Assembly: GCA_035652535.1 (NCBI GenBank)
Contig: DASRDP010000157.1
Location: forward strand, 1 to 32,686
DNA length: 32,686 nucleotides
From: Chloroflexota bacterium
GTDB taxonomy: Bacteria > Chloroflexota > UBA6077 > SHYK01
Direction of reading: 5' to 3'
Part shown: positions 15,895-22,431 of the stretch, in pieces
How positions within the stretch are numbered: position 1 is the first letter of the stretch
Layout of the letters: the number at the start of each line of letters is the position of its first letter
Notes under the pieces: generated by a model
Database searches by the model: none
What the model was told of the DNA's origin: nothing
What the model saw: only the letters and a program-made list of their open reading frames with translations
Program-made: the position numbers and the translations under genes

Positions 15895-16560
15895 ATGCGG
15901 ACACGAAGCACGTTTGATCGCGAGATCAAGCTCCTCGAAGACGAGCTGCTCGCCGCGGGCAGCATGGTCGAGAAGCAGATCGAGCGCGCCATGATCGCCC
16001 TGCGAAACCTGGATCACAATCTCGCGCGGCGCGTGATCGATCAAGACGCCGAGATCGACCGCCTCCGCTACACGATCGAGGAGCTGGCGATCCAGATCAT
16101 CGCGACGCAGCAACCCATGGCGTCCGATCTCCGGGTCATCATCGCCGCGCTCAGCATGATCGTGGACATGGAGCGGATGGGTGATCATGCCGAAGGTATC
16201 GCCAAGATCGTCCTCATGCACGCGGACCAGCCGCTCTTGAAGCCCCTGGTAGATCTGCCGCGCATGGCCGAGATCGCGACCGGCATGCTCCGGCGCTCGC
16301 TGGACGCCTTTGTCGCGCGCGACGTCGAGGGTGCCCGCCGGGTAATGGCGCAGGACGATGAGATCGACTCCCTCTACGACCAGGTCTATCGCGAGCTGCT
16401 GACCTATATGTTGAACGACCCGCGCACGATCGACCGCGCGACGTGGCTCCTCTGGGCCGCGCACAACCTCGAACGCATCGCCGACCGCGCGACCAACATC
16501 GCGGAGCGCGTCATTTTCCTGGTCACCGGACACATGGAGGACGCGAACGCGCAGCGTTAG
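15895..16560 (+). CDS. phoU: Phosphate transport regulator PhoU
   Basis: A 221-residue all-helical protein with two PhoU three-helix repeats. Metal-binding signatures appear in each half: IVDMERMGDHAEGIAKI in the first and NLERIADRATNIAERV in the second. The ATG at 15895 is preceded by GGAGG at a seven-base spacing. PhoU links the Pst transporter to the PhoR kinase and represses the phosphate regulon when phosphate is ample. Its place between pstB and phoB is the common order. The stop codon lies nine bases before the phoB ATG. Confidence 0.95.
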   Translation: MRTRSTFDREIKLLEDELLAAGSMVEKQIERAMIALRNLDHNLARRVIDQDAEIDRLRYTIEELAIQIIATQQPMASDLRVIIAALSMIVDMERMGDHAEGIAKIVLMHADQPLLKPLVDLPRMAEIATGMLRRSLDAFVARDVEGARRVMAQDDEIDSLYDQVYRELLTYMLNDPRTIDRATWLLWAAHNLERIADRATNIAERVIFLVTGHMEDANAQR

Positions 16561-16569
16561 GCATCCTTG

Positions 16570-17271
16570 ATGCAGATCCTCGTCGTCGACGACGAGCCGA
16601 GCCTCGTCCAAACCATCGCCTATGCACTCCGAAAGGAGGGCTACGAGGTGGTGACCGCGGCCGACGGGGCGGTTGGCCTGGAGATCGTTCGGCAGAGCCA
16701 GCCCAACCTCATCGTCCTGGACCTCATGCTCCCCGGTGTCGACGGACTCGAGGTGTGTCGACGAATTCGGCGCGTCAGCTCAGTGCCGATCATCATGCTG
16801 ACCGCACGGGCTGAGGAAGTGGATCGCGTCATCGGCCTGGAGGTGGGCGCCGACGATTACCTCACCAAGCCCTTCAGCGTGCGCGAGCTCGTGGCGCGGA
16901 TCCGCGCGCAGCTTCGGCGGTACGAGCTGGTCCGCGAGGAGGTGACCTCGAGCGGGGGTGACCTATCGACTCCCGACGTGCTGGACGCGGGCAACCTGCA
17001 CATCGACGTCCGCGCCCACCGGGTAACCCGGGACGACGAGCTGATCCCCCTCACGCCCAAGGAGTTCGACCTCTTGATCGCCCTCGTTCGCAATCGTGGC
17101 AAGGTCCTCTCGGCCGCCCGACTCTTGGAAACCGTCTGGGGGTACACCGACCCAGACACGCGCACCGTCACCGTCCACATCCGGAGTCTGCGCAGCAAGA
17201 TCGAGGCGGACCCGTCGAACCCGACGCGTATCGAGACGGTGCGCGGGGTCGGCTACCGATATCGAAAGTAG
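16570..17271 (+). CDS. phoB: Phosphate-regulon response regulator PhoB/PhoP (OmpR family)
   Basis: A 233-residue response regulator. The receiver domain spans about residues 1-118 with acidic pocket VVDDE, phospho-acceptor Asp51 in IVLDLMLPG and Lys100 in YLTKPF. The winged-helix DNA-binding domain covers about residues 137-233 (LTPKEFDLLIALV, VWGYTDPDTRTVTVHIRSLR, RGVGYRYRK). ATG 16570 is preferred over the TTG directly before it. PhoR would phosphorylate it under phosphate limitation, and it would activate pst and phosphatase genes. It is the last gene of the pstCAB-phoU-phoB string and is followed after eight bases by the secreted phosphatase gene. Confidence 0.92.
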   Translation: MQILVVDDEPSLVQTIAYALRKEGYEVVTAADGAVGLEIVRQSQPNLIVLDLMLPGVDGLEVCRRIRRVSSVPIIMLTARAEEVDRVIGLEVGADDYLTKPFSVRELVARIRAQLRRYELVREEVTSSGGDLSTPDVLDAGNLHIDVRAHRVTRDDELIPLTPKEFDLLIALVRNRGKVLSAARLLETVWGYTDPDTRTVTVHIRSLRSKIEADPSNPTRIETVRGVGYRYRK

Positions 17272-17279
17272 CTGGTGGC

Positions 17280-18272
17280 GTGCGTTCGTCGACTCGGGCT
17301 GTCCGCATGCGCTTCGCGCTTGCGTTCGCCATCCTTCCACTTATCGCGGCTGTCGTGGTCGGCGCGATGTCTCGGGCGACCAATGGAGGATCAGGGCAAC
17401 GCAGCGAACGTCCGCAGTACGACCATATCTTCGTGATCGTGGAGGAAAACGAGGAGGCTAGCAGCGTCATCGGCAATGCCAACGCGCCGACGTTCAACCA
17501 GTTGGGGCGGCGGTACGGGACCGCCACCAACTATTTCGGCGTCATCCATCCTAGCGAGGGCAACTACGTTGCGCTCACCGATGCGGATGCCCATGGCATT
17601 ACCGACGATCACTCGTACTCCACACACCAGTTCAACAACCCGTCGCTCGTCAGTCGACTGGAGGCGGCCGGCCTCACGTGGAAGGGCTACTTCCAGAGCC
17701 TGCCGAGCCCGGGGTTTACCGGACCGTGCTGGCCCGACTCGTCGCGTTGCCTCTACGCTTCCAAGCACAACGGCTTCATGAACTTCTCGCAGATCTCGGG
17801 GAACGCAGCGGAGCTGCAGAAGATAGTCCCAGACACCGTGCTCGTGGACGATCTCGCTCAAGGGACCCTCCCGAATTACAGCTTCATCGTTCCCGACCAG
17901 TGCCATGACATGCACGGGCTCGGCATGTGCCCGGACCTCCAGACGAACGTCGCAGTCGCAGACGATTACCTCAAAACGATTGTCGAGGCCATCACGGGGT
18001 CTCAAGCCTGGGCCACTGGCCGAAACGCGATCGCCATCACGTTCGACGAAGGCGACTCCAACTTGGGCTGCTGCGACGCCGTCCCGGGTGGCGGCCAGAT
18101 CCTCACCATCGTGATCACCAACCGTCAGACCGCGCCGATTCAGGATCCGACCCCTTACAATCACTACTCCCTGGTGGCAACCATCGAGAAGGCGTTTGGT
18201 GTCCCATGCACGCAGTTCGCCTGCGATACGGCGAACGTCCCGACGATGGACACGCTCTTCGAACTGAACTGA
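17280..18272 (+). CDS. Secreted phosphoesterase, PF04185 family (acid phosphatase / phospholipase C-like)
   Basis: A 330-residue protein with an N-terminal hydrophobic signal or anchor at residues 11-29. Catalytic landmarks of the alkaline-phosphatase-superfamily phosphoesterases are present: FVIVEENEE (Glu55 and Asn57 region), HPSEGNY with candidate nucleophile Ser92, PDQCHDMHG (Asp206, His209), ITFDEGDSN (Asp256, Glu257) and PYNHYSLVATIEKAFGVP with metal-site His295. Paired cysteines in the mature part (for example 150 and 157, and 310 and 315) fit an exported enzyme. It probably hydrolyses phosphate monoesters or phospholipid head groups outside the cell. Its position eight bases after phoB makes it a likely phosphate-starvation effector. 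The GTG at 17280 is used; an ATG at 17307 would give a shorter signal. Confidence 0.85.
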   Translation: MRSSTRAVRMRFALAFAILPLIAAVVVGAMSRATNGGSGQRSERPQYDHIFVIVEENEEASSVIGNANAPTFNQLGRRYGTATNYFGVIHPSEGNYVALTDADAHGITDDHSYSTHQFNNPSLVSRLEAAGLTWKGYFQSLPSPGFTGPCWPDSSRCLYASKHNGFMNFSQISGNAAELQKIVPDTVLVDDLAQGTLPNYSFIVPDQCHDMHGLGMCPDLQTNVAVADDYLKTIVEAITGSQAWATGRNAIAITFDEGDSNLGCCDAVPGGGQILTIVITNRQTAPIQDPTPYNHYSLVATIEKAFGVPCTQFACDTANVPTMDTLFELN

Positions 18273-18355
18273 ACGCCAGCGAGCCGGGCCATCACCGGCC
18301 ACTGGAATGCGTTTACCCCTCTGTAACCGCCCATGACCATGTCGGTAGCCGCCGC

Positions 18356-18390
18356 GCGCCATGATCCAAGCCTGGGGCGAAGCATGGCGC
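18356..18390. repeat. 8-bp inverted repeat ahead of the DUF2171-like gene
   Basis: GCGCCATG (18356-18363) and CATGGCGC (18383-18390) are perfect inverted copies around a 19-base loop, in the 168 bases between the phosphatase gene and the DUF2171-like gene. It could be a weak terminator, an mRNA hairpin or an operator. Confidence 0.35.
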
Positions 18391-18440
18391 TCGCCACGTC
18401 GAGCCCCGCGGCGACAGGCTGGAGGACTATGGAGGAGACC

Positions 18441-18704
18441 ATGAGCGCGTACCAACCAGTCGATCCCTTCCTGCGACTCACCGTGGGCGTGCCGATCTAC
18501 ACGGACGACGGACAGAAGATCGGGACCGTGAAGGAGATCCGCGGACGCAGCTTCAAGGTGCAGACAGGGCTGCTCCAGAGGGATTACTGGCTGTCGGCCG
18601 ACTGCCTCGATTCCGCGACTGCCGGCGAGCCTGCCATCCTCCGTGTTGCGAAGGATGAGCTGGACCGGTTCAAGGAAGACGAGGCGCCTGAAGCCGCAGC
18701 CTAA
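18441..18704 (+). CDS. Small DUF2171 / PRC-barrel-like protein
   Basis: An 87-residue soluble protein starting at ATG 18441, which has GGAGG five bases upstream; upstream in-frame ATG codons at 18333, 18339 and 18429 lack such a site. The core (LTVGVPIYTDDGQKIGTVKE, RSFKVQTG, DYWLSADCL, LRVAKDELDRFK) has the strand pattern of DUF2171 and the related PRC-barrel fold. These small proteins are frequent in Chloroflexota and Deinococcota and often appear in stress gene neighbourhoods. No enzymatic residues are evident and the function is unknown. Confidence 0.7.
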   Translation: MSAYQPVDPFLRLTVGVPIYTDDGQKIGTVKEIRGRSFKVQTGLLQRDYWLSADCLDSATAGEPAILRVAKDELDRFKEDEAPEAAA

Positions 18705-18908
18705 TTGCAGACCCGGGATTTGGCTCACCGTACCGATCCCACCGCGGACTCGGCGACACGGAAACCACGCGTGGCGTACACTTCCGACGGCCGGTGACGG
18801 CCTTCCACCGACATCCGAGCACAAAAGGCGCACGCCACGACCGCATCCCCTCCACACAAGCCCAGCGGGACACGCTCACGGACATGGCCGCGGCAGCGGG
18901 CGGCGCGC

Positions 18909-19358
18909 GTGCTTCGGGCCACTCCGCAACAAGGGACGTGGCCGTTGCCGTTCCAACGCGCGTGGAACTGGTTTGACCGTTTGGGCGATCTTCAGACCGC
19001 CGCGCTGCTGGTATTCGCGGTGATCGGGCTGGGGTGCTTGAGCGTGCCGCTTTTCTCAATCGGTTTGTCCGAGCCCACGTACTCAGCCACACCAGTGGAA
19101 ACGATTCGCGCAGCGGCAAGTCCAGCGGCGCCGTTCGCGACGCCGACGGCGCAGGTCGAGGTGCGTGCCAAGACCGCCCCGATCGGCGTGAATCTCCGCC
19201 GGGCGCCAAGCCCGAAGGCCGCATTGATCGTCACGCTGCCGCCATCGACAGAGGTCGAGATCCTGGGTGACCCGACCCCAGGGGACGATGGATTGTGGCA
19301 GCACGTCCGCACCGGCGACGGCCTGGACGGCTGGATGATCGCGAGCGCGCTGGAGTAA
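18909..19358 (+). CDS. Membrane-anchored bacterial SH3 (SH3b) domain protein
   Basis: A 149-residue protein with one membrane segment at about residues 29-51 (LQTAALLVFAVIGLGCLSV), an Ala/Pro/Thr-rich linker, and a C-terminal SH3b domain at about 83-149 (GVNLRRAPSPKAALIVTLP, VEILGDPT, LWQHVRTGDGLDGWM). SH3b domains bind cell-wall peptides or act as docking modules; here the domain would face outward. The GTG at 18909 is the only in-frame start before the membrane segment and has no strong ribosome-binding site, so the N-terminus is uncertain. A 203-base gap precedes it; a poor promoter-like pair (GCGACA at 18753, TACACT at 18777) is all I see there. Confidence 0.68.
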   Translation: MLRATPQQGTWPLPFQRAWNWFDRLGDLQTAALLVFAVIGLGCLSVPLFSIGLSEPTYSATPVETIRAAASPAAPFATPTAQVEVRAKTAPIGVNLRRAPSPKAALIVTLPPSTEVEILGDPTPGDDGLWQHVRTGDGLDGWMIASALE

Positions 19359-19447
19359 CGCGGGCGATCCCGAAAGCGAAATGCAACTGTGATGGCTACA
19401 CCCTTGACGGAACGAGCGCCCGCGGCCAAAAGTCGTGTGAGGTGATT

Positions 19448-19479
19448 TCTCCGCGTGCGGCTGCGCCCTCACGCGGAGA
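19448..19479. promoter_or_regulatory. 9-bp perfect hairpin upstream of the second OmpR-type regulator
   Basis: TCTCCGCGT (19448-19456) and ACGCGGAGA (19471-19479) pair perfectly around a 14-base loop. A competing pairing of GTGAGG (just upstream) with CCTCAC (inside the loop region) is possible. The element lies between the SH3b gene and the regulator gene, ending 48 bases before the regulator ATG. It may be a terminator without a T-tract, an operator or an attenuator. Confidence 0.4.
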
Positions 19480-19527
19480 CGCGGGCAACGCGGCGCGCAC
19501 GGTTTGGGCGTGAAATGGGGGACGCAA

Positions 19528-20274
19528 ATGGGGCCGAATGAGAGAACGCCGAGCGCACTGATTGGCGTCGTCGACGACGACCCACGAATTCTTCGGCTCC
19601 TCCAGCGGAACCTGGAGAGCGGTGGCTACCGCGTCGTGACCGCCAGCTCGGGTGCTGGCGCGCTCGACCTCATGCGCGCCCACCGGCCCGATCTGCTCAT
19701 CCTCGACCTGCGCATGCCAGGCATGAACGGATGGTCTGTCCTGACCCGCCTGCGGGAGTTCAGCTGGACGCCCGTCATCATCCTCACGGGCATTGACGAT
19801 GAGCAGGACATCGTAACGGGACTTGAGGCCGGTGCCGACGATTATGTGACGAAGCCCTTTGCCCCGCGCGAGCTGCTTGCACGCGTTTCGGCCGTGCTTC
19901 GTCGAGCCCGCCAGGTGCAGGCGGACGTCGCCCCGATGGCGTTCGCTAATGGCGGGCTCGAGATCGACTACGGGACCCGATCCGTGCGCATCGACGGGCG
20001 CTCTATTCCCCTCACCGTCACCGAGTACCGGCTTCTCGCCCAGCTCGCCCAGCACGTCGGTCAGATTGTTCTCCAGGAAGATTTGCTCACGCGCATCTGG
20101 GGAAAGGGTTACGAGGACGAGGTCCACATTCTGCGCGTGAACATCGCGCGCCTCCGCGCCAAGCTCGGGGAGAGCGCCGACGACGCCCGCTATATCGAGA
20201 CAAAGCCGGGCGCCGGATACCGGATGCCCAAGTTCGAGCCCGCTCTCGCGGCTTCGGCTTCCGTCCTCGGCTGA
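19528..20274 (+). CDS. OmpR/PhoB-family response regulator (second copy in window, orphan)
   Basis: A 248-residue regulator. The ATG at 19528 has GGGGGA five bases upstream; earlier in-frame TTG and GTG codons are less likely. The receiver domain shows GVVDDDPR, phospho-acceptor Asp60 in LILDLRMPG and Lys109 in YVTKPF. The winged-helix domain follows from about residue 140 (LTVTEYRLLAQLAQ, DEVHILRVNIARLRAKL, KPGAGYRM). All residues needed for phosphorylation and DNA binding are present. No kinase gene is adjacent, so its partner and targets are unknown. It converges on the export operon that follows. Confidence 0.87.
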   Translation: MGPNERTPSALIGVVDDDPRILRLLQRNLESGGYRVVTASSGAGALDLMRAHRPDLLILDLRMPGMNGWSVLTRLREFSWTPVIILTGIDDEQDIVTGLEAGADDYVTKPFAPRELLARVSAVLRRARQVQADVAPMAFANGGLEIDYGTRSVRIDGRSIPLTVTEYRLLAQLAQHVGQIVLQEDLLTRIWGKGYEDEVHILRVNIARLRAKLGESADDARYIETKPGAGYRMPKFEPALAASASVLG

Positions 20275-20289
20275 GCGATTGCCCTGTTC

Positions 20290-20303
20290 CCGCGCCGCCG
20301 CGG
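20290..20303. terminator. Short GC hairpin between convergent genes
   Basis: CCGCG (20290-20294) pairs with CGCGG (20299-20303) around a four-base loop. It occupies the 41-base gap between the stop codons of the convergent regulator and permease genes. It is a weak candidate with no T-tract. Confidence 0.25.
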
Positions 20304-20315
20304 CCTTCGGACCGT

Positions 20316-21572
20316 CTACTCGTACCGTAGGGCATCGATCGGGTTGAGCCGCGCCGCGCGCAGCGCGGGGTAGATCCCAAAGAACAACCCGACCGCCGCC
20401 GACACGCCGACCGCGAGCACCACTGACTCCGGCGCGATCACGCTCGGGATCGCCTGCGTGCCGATGCTCACCTTCCCGACCGCGCGCGATATGCCGATTC
20501 CCAGCAGCACGCCAACCGCGCCCCCGGCCACGCTCACGACAACCGCTTCGATGATGAACTGGGCCAGAATGTCTCGGCGGCGGGCGCCGACGGCCTTGCG
20601 TATCCCGATCTCGTGGGTCCGCTCGGTCACCGATACCAGCATGATGTTCATGATTCCGATGCCACCGACCGCTAGCGAGATCCCGGCGACCGCGCCAAGA
20701 AACGCCGTGAAGAGGCCGGTCACCTGGTTGATCGTCGCAAGAAAATCGCGCTGCGAGCTGATGACGAAGTCATCGGTCGCCACGCGGTGGCGCTGCCGAA
20801 GCAGCTCGCCGATGGACTGAATGGCCTGGTCGATCTGCCCCTCGCTGGCGACCTGCACGGTGATCGTTCCCACGAGGTTGCCCGCCTGCATGGAGCGGGA
20901 CGGGCTCAGGCGAGTCATCACGGTCGTGATGGGCATGAATGCCTGGTCGTCCAGATTCTGAAAGCCACCCCCGCCCTTGGTCTCCATGACTCCGATCACG
21001 CGGGCGTTCGTCCCGGATTCGCCGAAGGCGCTGATACGCACCATCTCGCCGATGGGATCGGAATCGCCGAAGAGGTTTTGCGCTACGGTGGCGCCGAGGA
21101 CGATCACGCTCGACCGCGCGGCGACCTGCGTGTCGTTGATGAATTCCCCGGAGGCAACGTGGAAGTTGCGCACCAACTCGTAGTCCGGCGTGACACCAGC
21201 GACGCGGGACCGCCAGTTCTCGCCGTGGGCGATGAATTGCGCAGGCACGTCGCGCTCGGGCGCGACGCCGCTCACGAGCTCTGGCAACTGCTCCCCGATG
21301 GCCTGCGCGTCCTCGTAGGTCAGAGTCTGCGCCCCGCCAAATCCGCCCGCGACGTTTGTCTGTTGGCGGGCCTGGCCGGGGCTCACGAAGAGGAGATTGG
21401 TGCCCAGGGATTGGACCTGCGCGGTGATCGAGGCCTGCGCTCCCTTGCCGAGAGACATCAGCGCTATCACGGCTGCCACCCCGATGATTACGCCCAGCAT
21501 CGTCAGCGATCCGCGAAGCTTGTTCGCGGCCAGCGCGCGTACCGCCACGCGAAAGCTTTCGAATAGGCTCAT
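20316..21572 (-). CDS. MacB-like ABC transporter permease (FtsX/MacB_PCD)
   Basis: A 418-residue permease. ATG 21572 is chosen because AGAGGG lies six bases upstream and because the preceding ATPase gene stops 19 bases before it. An N-terminal membrane segment (LTMLGVIIGVAAVIALMSLG) is followed by an extracytoplasmic MacB-type periplasmic core domain at about residues 45-280, then three membrane segments of the FtsX domain with SVTERTHEIGIRKAVGARR and YPALRAARLNPIDALRYE, the usual C-terminal ending. Type VII ABC exporters of this kind move substrates by mechanotransmission, together with the ATPase and the adaptor encoded upstream. The substrate is unknown; lipids, antimicrobial peptides and macrolides are typical for the family. 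Confidence 0.9.
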   Translation of the reverse strand: MSLFESFRVAVRALAANKLRGSLTMLGVIIGVAAVIALMSLGKGAQASITAQVQSLGTNLLFVSPGQARQQTNVAGGFGGAQTLTYEDAQAIGEQLPELVSGVAPERDVPAQFIAHGENWRSRVAGVTPDYELVRNFHVASGEFINDTQVAARSSVIVLGATVAQNLFGDSDPIGEMVRISAFGESGTNARVIGVMETKGGGGFQNLDDQAFMPITTVMTRLSPSRSMQAGNLVGTITVQVASEGQIDQAIQSIGELLRQRHRVATDDFVISSQRDFLATINQVTGLFTAFLGAVAGISLAVGGIGIMNIMLVSVTERTHEIGIRKAVGARRRDILAQFIIEAVVVSVAGGAVGVLLGIGISRAVGKVSIGTQAIPSVIAPESVVLAVGVSAAVGLFFGIYPALRAARLNPIDALRYE

Positions 21573-21591
21573 CGATACCCTCTTCGATTCC

Positions 21592-22431
21592 TCACGCGGC
21601 TTCGCGACTCGGAAGGCGCCGGAGCACCTCGTCCGCCTGGACGGGATTCGGCACGACCTCGTCGCTATCGATTCGACCGTCTCGAATCCGCACAATACGT
21701 CTGGTGTGCTGGGCGATGTCCGGCTCGTGGGTCACGGCGATGATGGTGATGCCGCGATCCCGATTGAGACGCTGGAGCAGCTCCATGATCTCCTCGCTCG
21801 ATCGGGTGTCGAGGTTCCCGGTCGGCTCGTCGGCGAGCAGGATCGCGGGGTTGTTGATGAGCGCGCGGGCGATGGCGACGCGCTGCTGCTGGCCACCGGA
21901 CAGCTCGGCCGGGCGGTGGTGCATGCGATCGCCCAGTCCCACCTCCAAAAGCGCGGCAGCGGCCCGCTGCTTCCGATCGTGCACGCCGGCGTAGATCAGG
22001 GGAAGCTCCACCTGCTCGGTGGCGGGGATCCGCGGCAGGAGATTGAATGTTTGAAAGACGAAGCCAATCTTCCGGTTCCGAATGGCCGCCAGCTCGTCGT
22101 CGGAGAGGGTGCTCGTCTCGATCCCGTCCAGCTGGTATGACCCGCCCGTTGGCTGGTCCAGGCAGCCAATGATGTGCATGAGAGTCGACTTCCCCGAGCC
22201 GGACGGTCCCATGATGGCGAGGAATTCCCCGCGATGGACGTCCAGGTCCACGCCGCGGAGCGCGCGCACGACGTTCTCGCCGAGTCGATATTCCTTCGAC
22301 AGGCCGCGAATCCGGATCACCGGTGTCTCATTCGCGCCTCGCGCTTGGTCGGCGGGCAAGGGACGGGTCTCAGGCGGGCGCTCCTCACCCCGATCTGGCT
22401 TTCTCTCGGTCCCGGTCTCAAGCGTGCGCAT
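21592..22431 (-). CDS. MacB/LolD-type ABC transporter ATP-binding protein
   Basis: A 279-residue ATPase. Its ATG (22431-22429) shares a base with the stop codon of the adaptor gene (TAATG), indicating translational coupling. After about 38 charged residues the domain shows Walker [13 protein letters not shown], followed by [11 protein letters not shown]; the Q loop is [10 protein letters not shown]; the signature is [15 protein letters not shown]; and Walker B is [12 protein letters not shown], with the switch His in [10 protein letters not shown]. These are hallmarks of the LolD/MacB/FtsE group. It powers the permease encoded 19 bases downstream. Confidence 0.94.
   Translation of the reverse strand: MRTLETGTERKPDRGEERPPETRPLPADQARGANETPVIRIRGLSKEYRLGENVVRALRGVDLDVHRGEFLAIMGPSGSGKSTLMHIIGCLDQPTGGSYQLDGIETSTLSDDELAAIRNRKIGFVFQTFNLLPRIPATEQVELPLIYAGVHDRKQRAAAALLEVGLGDRMHHRPAELSGGQQQRVAIARALINNPAILLADEPTGNLDTRSSEEIMELLQRLNRDRGITIIAVTHEPDIAQHTRRIVRIRDGRIDSDEVVPNPVQADEVLRRLPSREAA

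Noticed and set aside
17391-18857. A 488-codon open frame on the minus strand over the phosphatase and DUF2171-like genes
   Set aside because: The plus-strand phosphatase has intact catalytic motifs and a good operon position; the antisense frame has none.
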